Shown: positions 37,261 to 47,792 of the stretch, in pieces | Numbering within the stretch: the first letter of the stretch is position 1 | How the letters are laid out: every line of letters begins with the position of its first letter | Assembly (NCBI GenBank): GCA_024811115.1 | Contig: JAKOGH010000005.1 | Coordinates: 248,001-312,000 of the forward strand | DNA from: Terana coerulea | Lineage: Eukaryota; Basidiomycota; Agaricomycetes; Polyporales; Phanerochaetaceae | Length of the DNA stretch: 64,000 nt | Direction of reading: 5' to 3' | Notes under the pieces: generated by a model | The model's database searches: none | The model's input: the letters and a program-made list of their open reading frames with translations, nothing else | Told to the model about the DNA's origin: nothing | Program-made: the position numbers and the translations under genes

Positions 37261-40200
37261 TTATACTTCCTTTCCATACCTCCCACGGAGGTTCTCGGTA
37301 GAACCGACAAGAGTCGTGGCCACAGACGCACGGCGTACGTGGTCCAAACGACGGGCGGGCCAACCCACATACACGCCGCCGGACTCAGCGACGTCGCCTG
37401 AGGGTAACAGAGCATGCTCCATCAGCATGCTGTGGTCTTCCATTTGCGCCCCAGAGAGTAGACGAGAGCCTGTCCGCATCGCGCTTCCTTGCGCGATCTT
37501 GAGTCGGTTGAGGGCGAACATGCCCCGAGAATTGATATGCGCGACCACCGAACAGTCGTCTAATGAAACTCTGTCGCCCAGCTCTACCAGGTCTGGTTCC
37601 GTCATCAGGCCGACCCGGCCGCCGGCCCATATCGTGACGTCTTTGCCAATCTTGCATCCCTTTGCCCGATAAAACCTTCATAATTTTTTTGTGAGACGTC
37701 ATCAACAGTTGAGAGGAGAGGTAACTCACCAAACAATATATGCAGATCCTGTTAGCGTAGCCAGTACACCGCCGTTGCCGTGTCCCCTGTACAAGGGCTT
37801 GGATAACGTGAGGTGAAGCTGCCAACGTTGACCTGCGTTTTTGTTAGCTAATACAGACGGAGGAATGAGATGAGGAAAACTTACAGTATGAGTCTTTATC
37901 CCAAGGACAACTCCCTTCCTTGCGACGACCAATAACTATCCATTTCCACAAGATAACCCATGCAATGGCGATCAACGATTGCGCGGTCAAGATCACGACG
38001 AATAGCGCCGCAATGAGCCCGTAAAGCGTAGCAGGACGGTACCAGCTTGCTGCGAAGAGGTGTAGGTGGCGAGCATGGTAGAAGATGTGTTTCAAGATCT
38101 GGGCGGCGGTGACTGCGCCACAGGACCACCAAGCCGCGGATATGCATGCGACCGATATGTTGATCAATACCAGGAGCGAATACGGGAAGACGAAGTAGGG
38201 GGCTTCGCGCTTGTGGAATGCCTTGCCAAAAGGTGTGATGGTGTCTTCGTCCAGCTCCACTCCGAGTCCCTTTGAAAACCTGAGGTTTGAAAACGATGAG
38301 CTTCTTCGAACACAACGACGAGTAACAAGGTTGACTCACATCGCAGCTTCCCCTCCGTCGTTACCCATCCATGTTGACCCATCCTCGTAGGTACCTCCGC
38401 GCTTGCCCAAGGAGCCTGAGCCCATGACCGTGCGTTTGCCGACATGAGTACCGGGCAGGAGGACAACTCGGTCGGCTATCATCGCACCCTTGCCGACAAC
38501 AATTCTGGCTGTACCTGCGCTGTCCGTGGTGAAAATCTCTGAGCGGGAGCCAAAGACCACATCGTCTCCAATCTCCAATAGCTCCGGGTCTGGGCAGTAT
38601 ATACCGGAACCCGGCCAGTACACCCGTTGCCCAATTTTTGCACCCATAGCGCGAAAGACGATCTATGGTTCGATTAGAAATGAGCCATTCGCAGAAATAA
38701 AAATGCTCACCGATGTCATCTCATAATGTGTTCCTAGAACATCAAAGGCATGCCGCAGAGTATACTGTGACAAGAGCACGGAGTTAATGTAGCGCCTTAG
38801 AAGAGCCAGTTGAGACTGTTCTTCGACGGGCCCTTCCTTGTTCAGCCCCATGGCGCGTTTCACGAGGATACCGAAGAAGACTTGTACCAAGGGCGATGCA
38901 ACCACTCGAAGGATTCGAGCGAGAATATGATAGCCCACTCGGGTGGGATACGAGAACCAGATAATCACAGACTCGACCGAGTTGTAACCAGGTTGGCTAA
39001 TGTGGACGTCGTGAACCATCCCGTACAGTGCGGCAAACCAGGGAATATATGAGATGAAGATGACGGCGAAAATGATCGGGAAGGCGATGAAGATGCGGAG
39101 TAAGATGTGAGGTTGCCGAAGGTTCGTCCGGTTGTACTGAACGAACGTCTCTGGCGACGGAGATTCGTGTGAGGACGCATGAGGACCAAAGACGGCGCCT
39201 TGGGGAATGTTCGCACCAGGGGCAATTTGCGTGTAGGTGTTGATAGTAGCGTTACGGCCGATGACGACGTTCGCTAATCGGAAATGCCCCTCGCGTTCGA
39301 CACAGAAGCCGCGGACCACAGCCTTGTCGACGCGACAACCATCCGCGAATGTTAGCAGGTCGTACTCTCCCAATATCGCGGTGCCATCGATGTGGACATT
39401 CTTGCCAACCTTCGCGCCGAGGAGTCGACAGTGGAGATTGATGAGGGAGGGATGAGCGGCGAATATCCCTCGGCCAGAAGAACGAAGATATTGGTTGACG
39501 AGCCACCATCGAAGATAGTACACACTATAGCTGTTATCACGGATTAGTATCCCGCTTAATACTTGAAAAGACGAACATACGTATCATACAGCCCCGGCTT
39601 GTACTTTCCGATGACGACCCACTTGAACAGAATCGCGGAAAGAGGACAGATAACACGTGAAGTGAGTCGTGCGGCGGCGATAGCGGTCATGAGAGCGGTT
39701 GCGCGGGTCCAATAATTATCATCCAGATAATCCGAGATGAATGCAAGGAAAGCTAGGATAACGGTCCCTAGACATATTTTTGTCAGCGTTAGCTCCTGAG
39801 GTGATGCATATAAGTGCTCACAGTTCCATGCAGCTTTCAGGGGATAGAAGAAGAGGGTCGGGATAGCCTGCACAATCAAGCAAAGGGGGTTATACTGACT
39901 GCGACGACAGTCGACCTCCTTCGCATCATATTCCTCTCCGAACAGGGGATGCGCATGGTACTCCTTGTCACCAGAACCCTGTTCGTCGTTCCGGTCAGAC
40001 GCCGCTGCCATGAAGGTGTTCACTTCGGAATCGATGAGCGCCGCGAGGCCATTGACGGTGCTATTGGTGAACAAGTCGGACACCTTCAGCGACGCCCCAG
40101 TTTCTTTCCGGATGGCGTAGGAGAGCCTCCCAAGCAGAAGGGAGTTGCCGCCAAGAAGAAAGAAGTCAGAGTCGCCGCTGATCATGGCCGCATCCTTTGA

Positions 40201-42462
40201 TAACAGATTCGAAATGATGTCGCGCACGAGAAGAGCTCTGGCCGACATCCTCGACGCGTTCTGCTGCTCGATGACTGCTTCCATTGCGTGGACGTCGGGT
40301 TCGCCGTTGTCGGTGGGAAACGGCTCGCTGAAGACGTAGATGGAGTTGGGGATGCCGTAGCCTGGAAGAAGGTCTCTAAGCTGGGACTTGACCGAATCTG
40401 GAGTAATCGCGGGGTCCTCTGAGTATACGAAGGCGTCGATGGTGCCATCATCCTGCATCCTCACGGCGACGTCCTGTACAGCGGGGGCGGCGCTGATGGC
40501 GCGCTTAGTCTCCGCGATATCAAAGGAAACGTTCGACGAGGGAATGGGTTCAGACAGAGGGACATTCTTGTCTGGCGCCGTCGCCTCCCAGTGGCGCTTC
40601 AGCGCGGGGACACTGTCGTTCTGCATACCGAGATCGAGTCGCAGCGCAAGCTTGATGCGGAGAGGCTTCCCCGCGCTGTTCTTCGGTAGATCGTCCATGT
40701 ACACCACCAGGAACGGCCACTTCGACGGATGGAGCTGCTCCTTCAAACGGTCCTGCAGCTCGGCCAAGCTCACCCGAGGTGCGCCAGAGACGGGGACGAT
40801 GACAACGCCAATCGCTTCTTGTAGGACATCGTGTTCGACGGAGAACGCAATGGTCATCTTCACTCGGTCCTTCGCGACAATGAGTATCGCCTCCTCAATC
40901 TCGAATGGCGATATGACTTCGCCACCTCGGTTGATGATCTCCTTCGAGCGTCCAGTGATGAACAAGTAGCCATCTGCGTCCATAAAGCCGCAGTCCCCAG
41001 AGTCGAACCAGCCCTCCGATGAGAACACCGAGGTGTCAAGGGTAACGCCCTCGGTGGTCTCCTTCTCGTAGCCCATGAACGTGGGCAGGCCCTTCATGCA
41101 GACAGCGCCAGTCTGACCTCGTGGTAGCTCCCGCTCAACATTAAGCGGGTCACGGATGGATAAATAAGGCCCACAGGCGATACCAGAACATCCGGGGCGC
41201 TCAAGGCGATAAGTGGTAGGTGGACTGGCAATGGGCATAGATTCCTGAAGAAGTGGTTAGCCCCATACCCATAGGAGATGATCGCTAGGACGTACAGTGG
41301 AGCCATACGACGGCAAAATGGTCGCACCGAAGGTGTTCTTCAGCTCCTCAGCAAGGATAGGTAACAAGCCACCAGCAGCGTTGCAGATGAGCCGGTACTT
41401 GGTGTCTCGAGAGGGGATGATGGCGTCAGGACGCGAGTTCAGAATTGCCTGATGCATTGTAGGCGCAGCATAGTACCTTCGCGGACGAGTCAGTATGTAC
41501 AGCAGCACGAGTACATTGCACTTACCACGTAGTGCCCAGCTCTGTCGATAAAGACCAGAATGCTGCAGCATCGAAGCCCGCACACATGACTGCCGCACCT
41601 CCCGACAACATCGGCGCGAAGAGGTTGCGCACTATACCACCAACGTGGAAAAGCGGCATCATATTCACTACACGTTGTCAGAACGTCAGCTTTGTGAAGG
41701 CCGATAATATGCTGAAAGCAACTCACTATTGATGTCGTCCTCTTTGAGATCCCATGAAGTCATTACAGCGCATGTTCCGATAATCAAGGAGCGCAGAGTG
41801 TACGGCACGACCTTCTTCTTCCCGCTAGTACCAGACGTATGAAGTACGAGGGATTGGTCGTCGAGGCCGTGTAGTTGGGATGGTTCTGGCTTTCTTTCCT
41901 CTGCCCCCACCGTGACCTCGTCGAAGAAGTCCATCAAAGTGAGATCGAAAAGGCCTGTTGGACCCGTCGAACACCCTTCGAGGAAAACAACCTCGCATCC
42001 TAGCTTCTCCTGCAAGCTGCGCAACTCTAGCCGATCCTCTGCGTCCCTGGTGGTCAAGATCGCCTTTGCTCCTAACCGTTCGGCGTCCTCGAAGAGTTCC
42101 GATGCGGTACACGTGGCGTTGACGGGCGCGGTAGTGTGATAGCTGGCCAGCGCAAGCAGAGCTAGACCATTCTCTGGGGTGGTGGGGAGAACAACCATGA
42201 CGCGGTCATTGGGACCGAGGCGACGGTCGGGTCGAGAGGCAGGGAAGACGAAGGCTGAGACAAAGTCGTGAATCATGTTGTGGTATAGAGGCTCTCGGAC
42301 GGTGTTCGGGGAGTACAGGGCTGGGCGTTTCGTGCTCGGGAAGCAGTCCAAAAATGTATGAACGTGGCCGATGTCGGTGACATGCTCAGCGAGGAGATCC
42401 CCAAGCGAAGAGTCGTCGACCGGTTCAGGGAGGGAGCGCACGAACGATAGTGGAACAGACAT
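37261..42462 (-). CDS. Single-module NRPS of the poly-lysine-synthetase type (A-T-TM-C1-C2-C3)
   Basis: Ten exons give 1,574 residues with every phase consistent: 41727-42462, 41526-41667, 41296-41476, 39822-41244, 39581-39767, 38711-39530, 38340-38662, 37885-38279, 37730-37832, 37261-37675. Residues to about 590 are an adenylation domain: A3 LVLHTSGTSGKKK near residue 205, MMPLFHVGG, YYAAPTMHQ, A5-like LPSYGSTES, A7 GWFDSGDCGFMDADGYLFITGR and A10 PKNSAGKPLR with its Lys. A thiolation domain follows with the phosphopantetheine Ser in LLGGNSLLLGRL (about 720). Then come membrane segments alternating with three left-handed beta-helix (hexapeptide-like) domains: VHIDGTAILGEYDLLTFADG, ELLEIGDDVVFGSRSEI and KDVTIWAGGRVGL. 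No condensation or thioesterase domain is present. This is the layout of epsilon-poly-L-lysine synthetase, whose C domains polymerise one amino acid. The monomer is not predictable from sequence here. No tailoring genes flank it. Start chosen at MSVPLSFVRSLPEP; an in-frame ATG at 42552 is less likely. Confidence 0.88.
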
Positions 42463-43981
42463 GTTGAATTGAGCGAACGCCCATGATGCGCACAAGAATA
42501 TATAGGCGGGTGCAACCCTGGCCGCTGAGGCGGAATCGTCCAACCCCGGCATGTCGGCGAGTTCGTTGCGCTATGTTCCACTCGGCACCGAGGGCAATGT
42601 CGGGATACGGCAACAATCAGAAACTGCGCATAGCGGAAAAGACCTGTTGGGAGAGAATTACCAGGGCCTACAGCACCCTTGCTCTCTGTGGCATCGGTTG
42701 CTGAACGGATATGCTCATTCGTCCGCGGGAAGTCGCAAACGGGCGCAATCCTCTGCTAGTGCACGGCGGATGCTGTCGAATAAGCTTACTGCGGTCCACA
42801 GTATGCAGGAATGTGACGGCCTTGCTGCCCCTGATTGAGATATCCGCCGCGGCCAGCCCTGGTCAGGAAAGCGAAGGCCTGGTGGCGCAGATAAGCGCCG
42901 AAGCACAGGCGCTCGGACGAGACCCGCATTTAGCTGCGACGATTCGTGTAGAGGGATTACGGCCGCATATACACACTGCATAACCTCAAGAATCATCTGG
43001 AATAATTGACAAACTTCAATGAAATCTCACATATTCTGCAGAAGAGAGGCTTACGCCAAGAGGATTGAGATATTGTGGAGAGTCCACTCCAGTGCTTGTT
43101 TGATCCGCCTGCAAATTGCACGCGCGTAATGTGGGTCACACCGGCTACGCTTAAACCGTCTTGTATAGCTCAAAACACTTGATACATCCTTTCGGGGGTT
43201 TGTCAGTGACGTGCAAGTGGAAATGTCGCACTTACAAGGTCGCGCCGTTATAGAGCTCTGACATGCGCTTGTTCCTTCGTCCACGACTAACACCGTTCAG
43301 ATAGACAGTGTAAGGAGGTGAGTAACAGCAATACATCCAGTTCTGCAGTCCTTGAGGTACAGAAGAAACTTTGAGGCCCCATCGTGCGGCTGAGGCAAAC
43401 AGTGATCAAACGAATACACCGTGCGATCCTTTGCCGATCATCTGCTGTTGAAGTCCAAACGTCCAAGCCGAGGAATTAGCTTGGGCAGGGCTTGGAAACG
43501 GTGGCGGACAGTCGCCACTAAGCTTTGCAAAGAGACCAGAAAGAGAGAGCCGTAAAGAGATGGTGATATTGAGCGCAGTCGCCGTAGAATCGTCCAGATG
43601 CAACTGCATGGAGGAAGTTGTGGTCAAGAACGACATCCGAGCGAGTCGCGCGCCAATGGGCGCCGATCCGGTGCCAGGTGTTTTCCGGGGTCCATCCTTA
43701 CCAATTATGGAACTCCCGGGTCCCTGTGCGTCAACAACGCATCCTGCTTAGCTAAGCAGCAGACACTGGCAGGATAGTTTGGCAACGTCGCGCACATCAA
43801 AACCGTCGGCGACAAGCACGGTGAGTACGATTCTTGGGATTGGAGTGCTGCAGGTGGATGTTATGAAGGGCTGGGAGTCGATTGAGAGGTGGAACTAGTG
43901 AAGAAACGGACGGAATGGGCTGGATGCGTATGGGTATGGGTGGATGCTGACCGGACGGTCTACAGGGCCTCAAGACTCAAC
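42463..43981. other. 1.5-kb divergent spacer, no supported gene
   Basis: Between the NRPS and eS7, both transcribed away from it, so it holds both promoters. Short frames (42711-42983 plus, 43406-43636 minus) carry no recognised motif. Confidence 0.5.
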
Positions 43982-44700
43982 ATGTCCGTCCAACACAAGA
44001 TCCTCCGCACGGCCAACGCCCCCACCACTCCTCCCGATGAGACAGAGACCAGCGTCGCGCAGGCTCTGATCGACCTCGAAAACAACGTTCCTGAGCTCAA
44101 GACTGAGCTCCGTCCTCTCCAGATCTCCGCGGCCCGTGAGGTCGATGTCCGTGGTGGCAAGAAGGCCATTGTCGTCTTTGTCCCCGTCCCTCAGCTCAAG
44201 GCTTTCCACAAGGTCCAGCAAAGGTGCGCTGAGAAGCTTGAGCGTATGAAACCGAACATCTTATATAACGCTTTGCTTGACCTAGGTTGACGCGGGAGCT
44301 TGAGAAGAAGTTCTCCGACCGCCATGTTGTCTTCGTTGCGCAGCGCCGGATGCTCCGCAAGCCTACCCGCAACTCTCGTGTTCAGCAGAAGCGTCCCCGT
44401 AGCCGCACCCTGACCAGTGTCCACGAGAAGATCTTGGAGGATCTTGTCTTCCCCACTGAGATTGTCGGCAAGCGGACACGTATCGCTGTCGACGGCTCAA
44501 AACTCCTCAAGGTGTACGTCTCTGCGCGTTGACCATACTGGGCTTGGAAACCCGTTGTGCTAACTCTGTTGTCATATAGATTCCTCGACTCCAAGGATGC
44601 CACATCACTCGAGTACAAGCTCGACTCCTTCTCGTCCGTCTACCGCCGGCTGACAGGGAAGGACGTTGTCTTCGAGTTCCCCGTGCAGGCGCAGGAGTAG
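43982..44700 (+). CDS. RPS7: 40S ribosomal protein eS7
   Basis: Exons 43982-44223, 44286-44513 and 44580-44700 sum to 196 residues, the normal eS7 length. Hallmarks: [12 protein letters not shown] at the start, [86 protein letters not shown] and a C-terminus with [23 protein letters not shown]. It lies on the solvent side of the small subunit and is needed for 18S rRNA processing. Introns are 62 and 66 nt. No frame break was found, unlike several other conserved genes here. A T/C-rich leader is not obvious; the preceding sequence may hold a 5' untranslated exon. Confidence 0.95.
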
Positions 44701-45305
44701 GCGCCACCCATTGTACCTTTACGGCTATAGGGATGGTCATGTTATGCTGTTTTATTACTTTGCACCCACGAAAATCGTATGCGCATGCCCTCGTTTACGG
44801 CAGTCTGCTCAGGGTTCACCCTATTGCGTGCTCAGGCCGGTGCTTTTGGAGTGATAGAGATTTAAAGGTCGACGGAGGTCGCTAACTGATTTCAGATGCT
44901 CCGAATGATAACGAGTTAGCTTCGAGTATATGTACACAAGCGTGAGATGGAGGGAGGCGAGGCATCCGGTGTCCCGTTCCTCGAACTCTACTCTCTTGTC
45001 TCAGCCTTCGCAGCTGCGGACGCTTTACCCCTTCATTCCTCTGACTTTGCCCGCAGATAGCAGGCTGACTGGGTTGCACCGCTTACACGCCAGCCCACGG
45101 ACGACGGTGCCGACGTGCCGCACCCTGGCGAAGCAACCCAAAACGGTCGCACGTGGCTCACACTGTTCCCCAGGTCGCGCCGGGCGTCTACGTCCTTCGT
45201 AACAGCGGCCCATAACTTGGCTAGGTTGCATCTCCCTTCCTCCCATTCCCTCCCGCCCTCGAGGCCTTTCTTTCCCCGGGACCACCGTCGTTTTCTGCAG
45301 GGTTG
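44701..45305. other. Intergenic, no gene seen
   Basis: eS7 3' region and Rab promoter. The stretch 45220-45290 is strongly pyrimidine-rich (CCTTCCTCCC type), a common promoter-proximal feature in basidiomycetes. Confidence 0.5.
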
Positions 45306-46707
45306 ATGGTAGAGTCCTTCCGACGGGATCCTTATTTGCAGGCCAAATATGACCATGGGGTCGACGCCAAGATCGTAGTAATGGGCAACACAGGTACGTG
45401 CTCGCAGTCCTTTGTTCGGTTTGTGCACACCGCGCGCATGCGATTGCGAAGTAGCGAGCACTAACTCGCGTGATAGGTGTCGGAAAGACCAGCCTGCTGT
45501 ACCGATATACCCACCACAAATATGAGCCGAAGAACATGACCTCTACGACTGGAGCCTCTTTCACTGCAAAAAGATTAAATGTGAACGGTATCAAGGTTCG
45601 CTTGCAACTTTGGGACACAGCTGGTCAGGAACGATTTCGCAGCATGGTAGGCCGATCTGACTTTGAACCTCAGGTGCTTGCTGTGCTAACGTCCGTTGCA
45701 GGCACCTATGTATTACCGCGGAGCCCATGCTGCACTGTTGTTGTACGATATCACGAACGCTGCCACATTCGAAGACATTCGGGGCTGGTTGGAAGGTGCG
45801 TCGCCGTCCGCTGTCAGGAACGGAACAGTTTGGTGATGGCTGACACTGGCGCAAACTTAGAACTGAAAAGCAACTGCTCTCCGGATCTCATTATCTATAT
45901 CGTCGGCGCAAAGGCCGACTTGCATCGGCACCGCCAAGTAACCCCCGATTTCGTTCGCGTCTCGTTGAACAAATGGTTTCCACCACCTCGTCCGCCAACC
46001 CCACCCCCACCGCCTCCGGCACCCTCCAGCTTCGCTTACATCCGGCCGCGCTTCACGTCCTTCACCAGCATGCGTTCTGTTCCACTTGCATTCCCGCCGA
46101 AGCAGCCTCTCACACCCTCGACCGAAACGGATGACAGCCATGACTCTCGTTCGTCTGGGCTTACCCGGTCTAGTACCCCCGCGCCCTATACCCGTCCAAG
46201 AGCGAAGAGCGGCGGTGCACTCCTCCTCCAACGTGCCAACACCACGGGAATGTCTCCGCGATCCCCCGCGCCTCGTTACGGTATGAACGGCTATGGGCCA
46301 GGCGGGTGGAAGGAACTTCCCGACTCGAGCAGCAACAGCCATTTCGACGACGACGAAGATCCCGATGACGCGGACGGGCAAGAGTTCGGACTCGAGAAAG
46401 GCATGGAGCTTTTCGAAGTCTCCGCGAAAGATGACATGGGTGCGAACTTTAGCTGGATAGAGCCTACTTCCTGATCTGCGACTGACTCGTGTCCGGCGGC
46501 CTAGGTGTGAAGCAGCTGTTTGACTCTCTACTGGACGCTATTATCAAGCGCAAGGATGACATCGAAGCAGAAAACGAGTTGAAGAAGCGCGACAGCGTTT
46601 ACCTTGCCCCCGTCACCACGCCCGTGTGGGCAGCTCAAGCCGATGAAGAGGAGGCTCGAGAGAAAGCAAAAGCTGTTTCAAACTCCTGGAGGTGTTGCTC
46701 GGTATAG
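45306..46707 (+). CDS. Rab-family GTPase with a long Pro/Ser-rich insert
   Basis: Exons 45306-45393, 45477-45646, 45702-45795, 45861-46439 and 46505-46707 give 377 residues, far above the usual 200-220 of Rabs. G motifs are present: [11 protein letters not shown] (P loop), TTGASF (switch I Thr), WDTAGQERF (G3), GAKADL in the position of NKxD (G4, with Asn replaced by Gly) and FEVSAKDD (G5). Between G4 and G5 lies an insert of roughly 130-150 residues, starting [20 protein letters not shown] and ending with an acidic stretch [14 protein letters not shown]. The C-terminus SWRCCSV has a Cys pair suited to geranylgeranylation. It should act in membrane traffic. The subfamily (Rab5/Rab24-like or fungal-specific) is not clear. 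Confidence 0.86.
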
Positions 46708-47792
46708 TATGTACAGAAAGTTCTGTTGCCTTCTCCTCTCTCTCCCACCACGCCTTCGGTCCCTCGTCCTCTCATTCTCGATCCCCCACGCCCCCACGTC
46801 CTCAGTTACCCCTTTCCAGCCATCCAAGTCTGCCAGCTATCGGTCGCATATTTCATCTCTCCATCATCTCGCATTGTTTCTTGTCTGCTACTTTTATCTC
46901 CTCATACTCTTATAACGTCCCAGGTGCCCGATTACCCATGCCATCCTCATACCTTCACGCACCACCCACGGATCCTCTCTATGTGCCACCACTAGTGTTA
47001 CTTTATCATATTTCAGATCTCATGCTTTACTGTAACTTACATCCATGGCAATATTACGATCCCCGTTCTGCCTCGCTGCCTCATCGTCGCACGCTCTTGA
47101 CAACGGCTTGTTCACCGGGTGCGCTTCAGTAGCATCTCTTCTTAGACCTTTCTCTGAAAGCCGCGCAATAAACAGTGTCGTATCTTTGCACCACGCACGC
47201 CTTCGTCTTAGCAGCTTGCGGCCGCTGAATGAGATCAGAGATATCTTGTTGCAGATCGCGCCGGTAGCAATTTCCTCGAATCCTCCTGCGTAGCCGTCTT
47301 TCAGTTGAATCAGTTCCCCTCTTTTGAATTGCAGATATTGAATACATGTGTAATACTCGTAGCGAGCGTGTGTATGCTACAGAATGTTCGTGTGTATGCT
47401 AAATGCTAAGAATACACAGGTTGGGATATCATAACGTATAACTGAGGCTTCTAGCGATTGCGTGTATGCTGAAAGATGCCCATAATATCTATGCGGACAA
47501 AGCAATATTGTGCGGGATGTGACAGCGTGATGAGAGTGGAGAAAGCACGAACTAAACCAAAGGGATATATGTCCATAGACCCTACAAGAAGAAACCCCAT
47601 CATACATAGAAAGAAAGAAAAAAGCAATCCGGGGGAAACGTCGGTGTCAGGACGAAGCCTCATCGAAAAAATAAAGCGGGTGGTGCTGATCCGGATGGGG
47701 TGTCTATGAGCGGCGTGCTGGGTGAGAAGGACTGGATGTCCTCCATGTCTTTCTTCCGCTTGATTGCAGCATGACGCGCGACGCTGGCATGC
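46708..47792. other. 1.1-kb spacer between convergent genes, holds a diverged repeat
   Basis: Pyrimidine-rich 3' region of the Rab gene and 3' region of the MAP3K. It includes one copy of a dispersed repeat (see 46976-47074). No gene is supported. Confidence 0.5.
46976..47074 (+). repeat. Diverged direct repeat, copy 1
   Basis: A block beginning TCTCTATGTGCCACCACTAG, followed by GTGTTACTT, later CTCATGCTTTACTGT and ATGGCAATAT, recurs in the same orientation at 52531-52616 with small gaps. The two copies flank the MAP3K gene 5.5 kb apart. Confidence 0.6.
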
